A stretch of 51,940 bases of DNA from Guillardia theta CCMP2712. Taxonomy: Eukaryota; Cryptophyceae; Pyrenomonadales; Geminigeraceae. Where the stretch lies: positions 171,390 to 223,329 of the forward strand of contig NW_005434570.1 in the NCBI RefSeq assembly GCF_000315625.1. Reading direction: 5' to 3'. Below the pieces are notes generated by a model. It did not search any database. It saw nothing but the letters and a program-made list of their open reading frames with translations, and was not told the DNA's origin. The translations under genes were made by a program, and so were the position numbers. Of the stretch, positions 1 through 9,760 are shown one piece after another (within the stretch, counting starts at the first letter, position 1; each line of letters starts with the position of its first letter).

Positions 1-200
1 AGGAGGAGGAGGAGGAGGTGGTGGTGGTGGTGGTGGTGGTGGTGGTGGTGGTGGAGGAGGTGGTGGTGGAGGAAGAGGAGGATGAGGAGGAAGTGGTGGT
101 GGAGGAGGAGGAAGAGGAGGTGGAGAAGGAGGAGCTACGAGGAGGAACTTGATAGGGGTGGGTGGGGAGGTTAGAGGAGGAGAAGGGGGAGGAGGAGGTG
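1..200. repeat. GGT/GGA-rich low-complexity tract encoding polyproline
   Basis: The plus strand is (GGA/GGT)n. Read on the minus strand in the frame of the upstream surface-protein gene it is CCN codons, almost all proline with scattered L, H, S and T. The frame stays open to base 1, so this is probably a coding proline-rich stalk and not an intron. Confidence 0.7.
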
Positions 201-2897
201 AAGGAAAATATGCAAGGACCTGATGAACGCTCTTCTCTCCCACGAAGATGACAAGGGGCATGATGATCCGTCCTGATCCAGCAGGTGCTGAGGTGTACCA
301 GTTCACCCTGCTCCAGTAGTCCTTGCTATAGATGTCCCTGATCTCTACATAGACAGGCTGGGGAGAGGAGGAGGGGTTCCTTACAGAGAAGGTCAGGTAC
401 CCGTACTGGCTCCAGTCGCTCCCGAGCTCGGTGTTGGACGCGATGTACCTCCCAGCAAGGACCCTAGCGCTCTGGTTGCCTTCGATCGCCCTGTCAGTAA
501 CGAAGCTCCAGCTTGAGGAGGAATAGAAGGGCAGCGGCCGTCCTTGCTCGAAGTTACAGAGGGTCCTGGGCTCGACCTTGACGTCGGATGTGTTCTTTCC
601 CTGCTGCCAGCCCAGCTCATTGCAGACTCGGCAGATCTCCGAGCTGTCAAATGCGGCGCTGCTACCCAGCAGCGCGGTACTTGACTGGTTGCAGAACCCG
701 CAGAGAACAAGAGACTGGACGTCGGTGTAGAAGACCATATTCACATCCTTCAACTCCTCCTCTACAACGAACTGCTCGGATGAGATGTTGGGGTAGCAGC
801 TCAGCAGCTCTAGCCGCACGTCGTCATACAGCACGATCCCCGTCCCGAAGGAGCGCAGGTAGACGGTCAAAGTCTGAGCCGAAGGCACGTCAAACAGCAA
901 GGAAACTTTCCTCCACCCTGAGTTTTGCGGCATAAATTTGCTCCGAGAGTACAATTTCCCATCCTGCTGCACCACCAGCAGCTCTGCCGTAGCCCCCCAG
1001 TCGTTCCCCTTAAGGTTCTGAGATGCCACCATACAGGTCAGCTCGTAGACGCCTCCTCCCGCCAGCTCCACGACCTGACAACGGTCAGCACGAGAGCGCA
1101 ACCAACCCAGCGAGATAGAAGAAAGTCACCTGAAAGATTCCTGCCTTCCCAGCCGCCTTCCCATCGATCATGAAGGAAGAATTGCCAGTGAACGCTGCTC
1201 GTCTCGTGTGCTCGATAGCATACACTCCCTCCCACTGCCAGAACTTCCAACCAGGAGGAGACTGCATGTAGCCGTCCCCGCCATCGGCTCTGGCTTCCAA
1301 AGCACCGTTGGTGAGGAGCGACGAAGATCGACGGAACAAGGTCAAGGGCATCAAGAACGACCTGTGCTGCAAGGTTGAGTTGACATTGACGGCGATAGGA
1401 AACGATCCGCATGCTGAGGACGGGAAGGACAAGACTACCTCCTCGTCATCCTCCTTGTGATCCACAGAGATGTTGGCTGGAGGGTCGAACCTCCAACAGA
1501 CCTGCTCCACGTCGGAGCAGCTGTCTACAGCTGCTGACGTCAAGCTCAGCTGAAGCTTCTCCTCTGCCGACTCAACGATGAAGCCCCGCAAGAGAGCAGG
1601 AGCGACGATGACGGGAGGAGGGTCGGAGATGACAATCACCGTGCTCTCTAGAGGCGAGATCGTCTCCAGTGACCAGGGACGTGAAGGAGGAAGCCAAGAC
1701 GCAGTGATGATCGACAAGTTCCTCCAAACGATCTTCTCGCTCAGACCTCCACTCAGCGTGATGAAGGAGTTTGTAGGGTTGTCCACCGTGGCAATGGTGG
1801 ACGTCTTGTCGCTGCTGCAGTGAAGGGATATCATCAAGGGGTCGCAGCACAACATCTGTGATGTGTCCGGGGGAGCATACTTGTTCTTCACCTTGGGTTG
1901 TAGATCATTCCAGTCAGTCACAGCATCCTGGTCTGTATCGACTTGGGACTCGTCGGATCCGACCAGCAGCTCAGTCTCGTCTCCCAACCCATCGCCGTCG
2001 CCGTCTGCCAGTATGTACAACCCACTGAGCGAGACGGAGTAGGCGCTGACGTAGTTCCTCAGCACCTTCACTCCGACTTTGACTCGACCAGGAAAGTAGA
2101 AATCCTTCACCCCTTGACTGTTGTACGTCAGCTCTGACCACTTCAAGTCCCCAGGGTGCCACAAGAACCCACGGAGAACGTTCCTCCTCCTCTGCACCCG
2201 CAGCATGCCTGACTGCAGTCGCGGCGACAGAGAGCTCCCCTTCACCAACGTCCCGTTGTTGAGCTCAACCCACCTGCGCATGAACAGCATCTTGTCACAT
2301 CACACACACAACGCATCATGTCCGCAGAGAGGACTTACGTGTAATCAAGATCGCTGTGCGTCTTCATGAACAGCCCAGACTTGACAGATGAGATGTCGGT
2401 ATTGTCTTGGACCAGGACAATGCCCAGGATTGCCTGATAAGCATGTGGCTGTAGAATGCTGTAATCGCAGAAAGCGAGCTCGACCATGAAGTCTCCCTCG
2501 TGCCAACCCGACACAACGAACCCCTTCTCCACACCTGTTGTAGGCTTGTAGTCATCATCGGCCTTCTCACTTCAAAGCAGCAAGATATAGCACAAGCGAT
2601 GCGGCATTCAATGATCTGAGCGCTTTGCATGCAGACTCCATGCGGGAGTCGCTCTCTAGATACATGATGGCTCGTTCTCGCAAAGGCAAGCTTACCCGCG
2701 TTAGACTCCAGCCTCAGACCGCATCCAGCGCTGGTTCTGTTGGGTTGATACCTCAACGCATCGGCAGGAAGGTTGAGCAGCGCGTCTGTCTCGACATGTT
2801 CTTCGGTCAAGCGGTACAGTCGCTGTCCCTGAATGCACGTGGACCAACCCAGCAAGAAAACCAGCACGAGGCTGCCAGCCTGGCCGCAGGGGAACAT
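1..2897 (-). CDS. Secreted/surface protein: jelly-roll, thrombospondin-3, CBM-like and proline-rich regions (3' end outside window)
   Basis: I model four exons: 2897-2696, 2534-2339, 2273-1130 and 1074 to the window edge. All have GT-AG borders and matching phase, giving 872 residues before the edge. The start at 2897 gives a clean signal peptide (MFPCGQAGSLVLVFLLGWST); upstream in-frame ATGs at 2948 and 2990 are alternatives. After it come a concanavalin/DUF1349-like region (GWHEGDFMVELAFCDY), a thrombospondin type-3-like calcium loop (DGDGDGLGDETELLVGSDES, about 2010-1940) and a carbohydrate-binding-like jelly roll spanning the last intron. A Cys-containing region follows, then almost pure proline up to base 1. 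This suggests an extracellular or cell-surface glycan-binding protein; the ligand is unknown. It is divergent from the LRR gene at 3,525, and a broken copy lies at 6,000-7,692. Domain names are pattern-based inference. The exon structure is better supported because the copy shares it. Confidence 0.72.
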
Positions 2898-3299
2898 GCT
2901 GAGAGATGTGTAGCCGCGGAGAGAGGAGCAGCGAGGTCGCTCAACCATCGACAAGATCGCTTCGTCTCCGAGCAGCGGCCGTTGCCACATGCCCCCGCCC
3001 TCCCTCTGGCCAGCACTGCCGCATCGGCATCGCCTGCATACCTACTAGATGGGAGGAAGCTACCCACCCCTTGTCAGTGTCAAGCTTCTTTCAACCCCCT
3101 CCCCCTACCTCCTCGTATATCACATCCATGACCCCCGTAGTTGACCGTATTGAGATACTAATGTCAGAGCCAGTACCCGTACCCCGCTCTCCTCGAATGC
3201 CTCTAAATACCCCTCCCTACTTCACCCCACCCCCCTCCGAGTCAATCACAAACTTGACAGGAGAAGTGAGTAATATTTGAGTCGGAGGTAGCAGACAGA

Positions 3300-3524
3300 T
3301 GGTGTAGTAGAGGCGATCGCTGCCTCTTGCATCTTGCTGCATCTCGTAGAGGCGGGCTTGTTGATATAATGTTTGTGCTTCCCGTTTGCTGCGGTTTGAG
3401 CGTTCCACTCAAGTAATGATATCAGTCAAGCCTCTGCTCTACCTAGTCAGTCAGTTGCGCAAGACCCAAGCAAGTGGATATAAACCACGTCATGGTGCCA
3501 TTGAAGTGGAGTGAGGGAGGGAGC
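3300..3524 (+). promoter_or_regulatory. Upstream region shared by the two LRR-LamG genes
   Basis: About 150-200 bp directly upstream of this LRR gene is clearly similar to 9,560-9,760 upstream of the paralog. Shared blocks include GTAGAGG...CGCTGCCTC, GAGGCGGGCTTGT and ATATCAGTCAAGCCTCT, followed by CTAGTCAGTCAGTTG. This is likely a duplicated promoter and 5' UTR. No TATA box or start site was assigned. The stretch 2,898-3,300 is C-rich (CACCCCCCTCCGAGTCA) and also recurs in the second unit. Confidence 0.4.
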
Positions 3525-5575
3525 ATGAGAAGAAGGTTGTGTGCGTGTGTGCTTTGGGTTGTAATCTTGGATGGCATGTACCAACAGGCTGAGGCGGCAA
3601 GCAGCGTGAGCTGCGGGAGCTGCACGTTTCTTGTCTCGGATGAGGGGTTGTTGTCGAGACAGGGGACCTGTGGCGGAGACTGTGGAACGGATGTAAACGG
3701 TCAAAAAACATTGTATCTGGGCTCGCTGGGTATTCGGAACATAACGAACGGGACTTTCGACGGGCTCTCGAGCTTACAGTATCTATATCTCTACGACAAC
3801 TACCTGGAGAGTCTTTCTGCAGGGACCTTCGACGGACTCTCGAGCTTGCAGATGCTATCTCTTGAATACAACTACCTGCAGAGTCTTGCTGCAGGGACCT
3901 TTCAAGGCCTCTCGAGCTTGCATTGGCTATATCTGTCCGACAACAAGCTGGAGAGTCTGCCTGCAGGAATCTTCCAAGGGCTCTCCAGCTTGCAGTATCT
4001 ATTTCTCTACTACAACAACCTGCAGAGTCTTCCTGCAGGGACCTTCGACGGACTCTCGAGCTTGCAGATGCTATCTCTTGAATACAACAACCTGCAGAGT
4101 CTTGCTGCAGGGACCTTTCAAGGCCTCTCGAGCTTGTATTGGCTATATCTTGACGACAACGTCATTGCTTGCATTTCCTCCCAGGCTTTTGCTGGTTTGT
4201 CTTCGCTTTCTTCTCTAGGCCTGACAGGCAACAATCTGCCGTGCTATCATCCGTCTTGGCCAAGCTTTGCCAGCAAGGACTCGAACCTCAAGCCTTGCCT
4301 CAACGAGACTCTTTGCAACAACAGCCGAGTCAGCACCTCCATCGCGACCTCCTTTGACCCGACCACAACCCCACCAGCATCCTCTTCCACAGCTGCCGAC
4401 ACCACCGCATCGCTGTCGCAACAGACCACTCTTGGTCCCTTCCTCCCTCCTACTACAACACCAACTGGTGTGGATCCAGACCAACCATTGCCGGCGGACG
4501 CGAACAAGAGCGCAGACCTCAAACCCATCGTCTGGTACAAATTCGATGACCCCAATGATCTGGGGAAAGACAGCAGCGGCAACGGCTACAACGCAACAAA
4601 CTACGGAGCTACATATGATGCTGGCACTAACTGTAAACAGGGGGATGGCTGTGCGCACTTCAGCGCAAGCGGGACCCAGCAGTACATGACAGTCGATAAC
4701 CGTTTGGATCTTGGTGCAATCCAGCAGAAAAGCGGCATCGCCGTCAGCTTCTGGGGCTACATGACGGGATCGAGTGGAAGTTGGGCGCGATACTTTGACT
4801 TTGGTGGGAGGAATAGCAACTACTCCTACCACGGTGGAGGCACGAACCTATACAACTGGTTGTTTGCCGCTCCAAGCACGGCAACGTACCCGAGCTGGCT
4901 TCAACTGGATGTGTACGACGGGAAGGGTTATTTTCCGTTGCGTTTTTCTGATCACGTGATCTCGAATTGGCATCACTTTGTTTTCTCCATCAACAAGAAC
5001 GGAAGCGCGTCGGCAAACACATGGTCGGTATGGATCGATAACGAGCTGGTGTGCGATGCGTGTCATGCTAGCGGTCTGACTTCCATTCCCATGGATGAAA
5101 GGGGATGGTATATTGCGCGTTCTCATTGGGAAGTAGACGGAAAGACTGATGGCGGCATGGACGACTTCCGTATTTACGATCAAGCCCTCACAGCCCTGCA
5201 AGTCGCAGAAATATACTACGATTCTGTGACACACGATCCTGCTTCAACCCCCTCCAAGTCAAACTGGTTTCTCCGCCCGGTCTACGTCAACTGCCAAATG
5301 AATCACACATGGGACGATATCATCCCCGGACTGTTGGCAAAGAACCAGACCTTCAAGTCCGGTGGACTCGGGAAGCTGATGAGGCTGAACGAGGTCGAGG
5401 TGTGGGTCTGCAGCTATCAAGACGAGTGTGCAAAGCCCAGCAATCCCTTCTGTTACGTCTTCGACGAGCAGCAGAAGCTCTTCATGCCATGGTGAGTTGT
5501 CACGGTTTATTGCAAGAGGTCATGGCACTGAAGCATTTCTACAGGGGGCTGGAGGATGAGCTCATCCTCAGCTAG
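3525..5575 (+). CDS. Secreted LRR protein with C-terminal LamG-like domain
   Basis: Two exons, 3525-5491 and 5545-5575, separated by a 53-bp GT-AG intron, encode 665 residues. I chose ATG 3525 over 3474 because the paralog aligns only from there (MRRRLCACVLW signal peptide). The order is: signal peptide; Cys-containing N-cap (SCGSCTFLVSDEG); about 7 typical 24-residue LRRs of the form LxxLxLxxNxLxxLPAGTFxGLSSL; a Cys C-cap around NNLPCYHPSWPSF; a Thr/Pro/Ser linker; a LamG/concanavalin-like domain (from WYKFDDPNDLGKDSSGNGYN to GGMDDFRIYDQALTALQVAE); and a Cys-bearing tail. The last exon adds WGLEDELILS. Both the intron and this tail are conserved in the paralog, so the stop is at 5575 rather than directly after the TGG at 5,492. 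This is probably a cell-surface or secreted recognition protein; the ligand is unknown. It is divergent from the surface gene at 1-2,897. Confidence 0.85.
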
Positions 5576-5999
5576 ATAAGGCGATAGACGGAGGAGAGGG
5601 CCAAACCTCTCCTTGTGTGCGAGTGTTTGCTCTCTATGATTTGATGATCGTGCTGGGTGTGATTGACAATGAGTGGATTGATCGCGTTGTCTTCGATCTA
5701 GAGGCCAAGCATGAGAGTCTAATGAGGAGAAAGAAAAAACTTGTAACACAATGCCAAAACTTGTAACCACGTACCACGTTGATGTCCAACAGAGCCTCAA
5801 TTTCGAACAAGCAAAAGCTCAAGTCAACCAATGAGTCACAACACATTGAGCCAGGCAAGCATCATGTTAACGACTGTGCGAGAAACAAAGCCTTGATGAG
5901 CCTACCCCTTGGTGGACTGAAAAGAAAGAAATACTCCCGTGATACCGCTCGCTCATCATCCGCAGCATTCCGATGATTGATAGACATTCCAACCCGCAC
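5576..5999. other. Intergenic spacer
   Basis: About 420 bp with no convincing coding signal on either strand. The first part is the 3' flank of the LRR gene, similar to the flank after 12,980 in the paralog. The right end joins the truncated copy of the surface-protein gene. Confidence 0.5.
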
Positions 6000-7692
6000 A
6001 AGCCTGCATGTAGCCGTCGCCGCCCTATGCTCTTGCTTCCAAGGCTCCGTTGGTGAGGAGCGACGAAGATCGACGGAACAAGGTCAAGGGCATCAAGAAC
6101 GACCTGTGCTGAAAGCTAGAGTTGACATCGACGGCGATCGGGAACGATCCGCATGCTGAGGACGGGAAGGACAAGACTACCTCCCCGGCATCTTCCTTGT
6201 GGTCCACAGAGATGTTGGCTGGAGGGTCGAACCTCCAAGAGACCTGCTCGACGTCGGAGCAGCTGTCTACAGCAGCTGATGTCAAGCTCACCTGAAGCTT
6301 CTCCCCTGCCGACTCAACGATGAAGCCCCGCAACAGAGCAGGAGCGACGATGACGGGAGGAGGGTCGGAGATGACAATCACCGTGCTCTCTAGAGGAGAG
6401 ATCGTCTCAAGCGACCAGGGACGTGAAGGAGGAAGCCAAGACGCAGTGATGATGGACGAGTTCCTCCAAACGATCTTCTCGCTCAGACCTCCACTCAGCG
6501 TGATGAAGGAGTTTGTAGGGTTGTCAATGGCGGCAATGGTGGACGCCTTGTCGCTGCTGCAGTGCAGGGATATCATCAACGGATCGCAGCACAACATCTG
6601 TGATATGTCCGGGGGAGCAACTCGTTCTTGACCTTGGGTTGTAGGTCATTCCAGTCAGTCTCAGCGTCCTGGTCCGTATCGACTTGAGACTCGTCGGATC
6701 CGACCAGCAGCTCAGTCTCGTCTCCCAACCCATCGCCGTCGCCGTCTGCCAGTATGTACAACCCACTGAGCGAGACGGAGTAGGCACTGACGTAGTTCCT
6801 CAGCACCTTCACTCCGACTTTGACTCGACCAGGAAAGTAGAAATCCTTCACCCCTTGACTGTTGTATGTCAGCTCTGCCCACTTCAAGTCCCCAGGGTGC
6901 CACAAGAACCCACGGAGAATGTTTCTCCTCCTCTGCACGCGCAGCATGCCTGACTGCAGTCGCGGCGACAGAGAGCTCCCCTTCACCAACGTCCCGTTGT
7001 TGAGCTCAACCCACCTGCGCATGAACAGCTTCTTGTCACATGACACACACAACGCACCATGTCCGAAGAGGACTCACGTGTAATCAAGATCACTGTGCGT
7101 CTTCATGAACAGCCCAGGCTTGACAGATGAGATGTCGGTGTTGTCTTGGACCAGGACAATGCCCAGGATCGCCTGATAAGCGTGTGGCTGTAGAATGCTG
7201 TAATCGCAGAAGGCCAGCTCAACAACGAAGTCTCCCTCGTGCCAGCCCGACACAACGAACCCCTTCTCCACACCTGTTGTAGGCTTCAGCTCAAGGGCAT
7301 TCTCAAACTTTCTCTGTGGATGGTACGGGTGTCTACTGAGTCATCATCGGCCTTCTCACTTCAAAGCAGCAAGATATAGCACAGGCGATGAGGCATTCAA
7401 TGCTCTGAGCGCGTTGCTCACACATGCAGGCTCCATGCGGGACTTGCTCTCTAGATACATGATGGCTCGTTCTGGCAAAGGCAAGCTTACCCACGTTAGA
7501 CTCCAGCCTCAGACCGCATCCAGCGCTTGTTCTGTTGGGTTGATACCTCAGCGCATCTGCAGGAAGGTTGAGCAGCGCGTCTGTCTCGACATGGTCTTCG
7601 GTCAAGCGGTACAGTCGCTGTCCCTGAATGCACGTGGACCAACCCAGCAAGAAAACCAGCAAGAGGCTGCCAGCCTGGCCGCAGGGGAGCAT
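6000..7692 (-). pseudogene. Truncated, frameshifted copy of the TSP3/CBM-like surface protein gene
   Basis: This is a near-identical duplicate of 1,260-2,897, with the same signal peptide (MLPCGQAGSLLLVFLLGWST) and the same exon order. Three differences matter. First, similarity stops near 6,000, so the carbohydrate-binding-like and proline-rich C-terminus is missing. Second, one base is lost around 6,620-6,630 in the stretch after the thrombospondin-3-like loop, which shifts the frame within KVKNK/KVKNE and runs into a wrong reading. Third, the first intron is about 50 bp longer than in copy 1. The part downstream of the frameshift still reads open in its own frame down to 6,025, which suggests recent decay. 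It lies divergent to the second LRR gene, as copy 1 does to the first. Confidence 0.8.
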
Positions 7693-8064
7693 GCTCAGCG
7701 ACGTGTAGCCGCAGAGAGAGGAGCAGCGAGGTCGCTCAACCATCGACAACATCACTTCGTCTCCGAGCATCGGCCGTTGCCACATGCCCCTCGCCCTCCC
7801 TCTAGCCGGCACTGCCGCATCGGCATCGCCTGCATATCTACTTGATGGGAGGAAGCTACCCACCCCTTGTCAGTGTCAAGCTTCTGTCACCCCCTCTACT
7901 CCCTCGTACCTGCATGACCCCCTCAGTTGCCAATATTGAGACACTAATACCAGACATACCCGTTTCTCACAGACACCGACACCACCCCTTCACCCTCACC
8001 CCACCCCCCTCCGAGTCAAACACAGAGTTGACAGGAGAAGTGAGTTACATTGACTTTTTAGGCA

Positions 8065-8712
8065 GCAGACGGTTTTAGAGAGGTTAATGTAATTAATGAG
8101 ATTGACGGTGTACTGAGCTGGTTGCAAGTAAGCATGTATGTTTCCTGGAGGCTTATGCTCCAGGTTGAGGCGGAGGAGCTCAAGAGGATTTTCTCCACGT
8201 ATGGCGCATACAGTGCGGCAGTGAAGGGAACCCTATTCGAGTTGATGTCTTTCAAGGAGGTGCAACGGGGCTTGAGATTGACTTACCGCAGATTACATAG
8301 CAGACCAATTAAGGCTCAGCCTTGGGAACCTTGTAGCGTTGTGTTCTTTGATCCGCTGCAACTCAAGCCTTCTCTCCCCAGCACTGCAGTATGCTTCAGA
8401 CCGATCAGCGAGCTTCAAGGAGGATATGATGCTGTGATTGTTGACAAGGATGCGAAAAGGGCAGTGTTTGTGCAGGCAACCGTGGCCAGGAAGCCCAGTC
8501 TGAAGCTTTCGTTCTTCTTGGATAATCTAATGGCCCTCGGGATTTCTGCAGGTCTTGTGTGGAGGGTGGAGATCATCTTTCTCATTCCACGAGAGAGGAT
8601 GCCGGTGTTCCGGATAAGTCCTGTCGAAGACTGCGGGGCGCTGAAGACATACGGATGGAAGAAAGGCAAGGAAAGGAGGCAGGCGAAGGTTGCGTGCCTA
8701 ACTTTGCACTGA
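8065..8712 (+). CDS. Crinkler/RHS-like nuclease-type domain protein (fragment or multi-exon)
   Basis: The open frame 8,134-8,712 has no good start. A GTAAGC...CAG element (about 8,127-8,163) looks like an intron joining an upstream in-frame stretch (VINEIDGVLSWLQ) to EAEELKRIFSTYGAYSAAVK. Next come GTLFELMSF, the FDPLQL region, then GGYDAVIVDKDAKRAVFVQA followed by TVARKPSLK, and the hydrophobic strand IIFLIPRER. The G-x-LFE segment and a D...(V/L)xQxTV strand followed by a basic helix resemble the restriction-endonuclease-like module of Crinkler and retrotransposon-hot-spot proteins. This is family-level inference. A full REase catalytic set is not established, because a Q replaces the usual acidic residue. 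It lies in about 1.5 kb that interrupts the duplicated surface-gene module and is absent from unit 1. Confidence 0.45.
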   Translation, partial: ADGFREVNVINEIDGVLSWLQVSMYVSWRLMLQVEAEELKRIFSTYGAYSAAVKGTLFELMSFKEVQRGLRLTYRRLHSRPIKAQPWEPCSVVFFDPLQLKPSLPSTAVCFRPISELQGGYDAVIVDKDAKRAVFVQATVARKPSLKLSFFLDNLMALGISAGLVWRVEIIFLIPRERMPVFRISPVEDCGALKTYGWKKGKERRQAKVACLTLH

Positions 8713-9559
8713 AAAGGAATCCAAGCAAAGCAAAGCAAAGCAAAGCAAAGCTATTTCAATCATACAAACACTGAGATACAAGACGATTCATGAGAATCTT
8801 CAAAAAGATCTCGTGCCAAGTAAGACGATCTGGTCAAAACGCACATCATCCTTCCCGTTGTATGACTAAAACTCAAAGTTTTTCTCAGTCAATCCTTCTC
8901 AGCCTCCTTGTGCTGCTCCATGCAGCCTCATAAAAAAAGCAAGATGATCTATGTTAGAAATGACTGCTAGCGAGGTGATCAATTTGATAGATAGAGTGTT
9001 GGGAAGCATGCCTGGCTATTTGCGAGAACAGCGAATATTGAAAATTAGATGTTTTTGCTTTTTGTCTTGTTTTTTTTCAATTTTCCCATTTGTTCTCTGT
9101 TTCCTTGTTTGAAGGTGCTCTCCCTCGTTCCCGAAGGTTGCGCCAGTGTACAACAACACTCCACTCGTTCATGTCCAGCTGAGCATCACCCAGGGGCACC
9201 TTGGTCAAGCACCCGCTCTCTCAGGAAAGTATGCTGCTCCAAGAAGGCTTATCGGAAATCATGTCGACCTTAGCTGCAACAAGACAGTTTTTGCTCAAGA
9301 CCAAGTTTAATGCACACAACTGAAACAAGGATTGAGGAGCACATGAGAGATAGATTGTATGCTAGAATATAAGCCCTCCTCTTCGTCTCTGCGCCGCTAC
9401 ATGGCTGTGTATTGTTGATGCTATATCTGATAACATTGAAGACAAGGGTACCACTATGACTGCATGTTTGTGACCCTCGCATATTAGCTACTGGCATGCA
9501 GCCATGGATAGCTGCGCACAATGGGAACGGAAGGATGACCTACTGGATCGGATGATGTT
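8713..9559. other. Noncoding part of the unit-2-specific insertion
   Basis: This contains a (GCAAA)n tract at about 8,723-8,751 directly after the Crinkler-like stop. A short open frame at about 9,111-9,308 begins after a possible acceptor and reads KVAPVYNNTPLVHVQ; no family was recognised for it. There is no counterpart in the unit 1 spacer. Confidence 0.4.
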
Positions 9560-9760
9560 CGTTGTGTCGTAGAGGTGCTCGCTGCCTCCTGCTCCTTGGG
9601 GTATCTCGGAGAGGCGGGCTTGTCGATCAGTGCTTTTCTCTTTCTCGTTCGCTGTTGTTTGTGCCTTCCACTTAAGTAATTATATCAGTCAAGCCTCTCC
9701 TACCTGCTAGTCAGTCAGTTGGGGTGGATTTACATGCATATGCGGAGTGAGGGAGTGAGC
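9560..9760 (+). promoter_or_regulatory. Upstream region shared by the two LRR-LamG genes (copy 2)
   Basis: Similar to 3,300-3,524 upstream of the first LRR gene, including the GAGGCGGGCTTGT and ATATCAGTCAAGCCTCTC blocks and a final GTCAGTCAGTT. Inferred duplicated promoter and 5' UTR. No core element was assigned. Confidence 0.4.

Noticed and set aside
3862-4218. Second frame through the first LRR gene
   Set aside because: Shadow of the LRR repeats in another frame, with no independent domain.
9049-9308. Short plus-strand frames after the Crinkler-like ORF
   Set aside because: One stretch (about 9,111-9,308) is protein-like but has no start, family or confirmed splice link.
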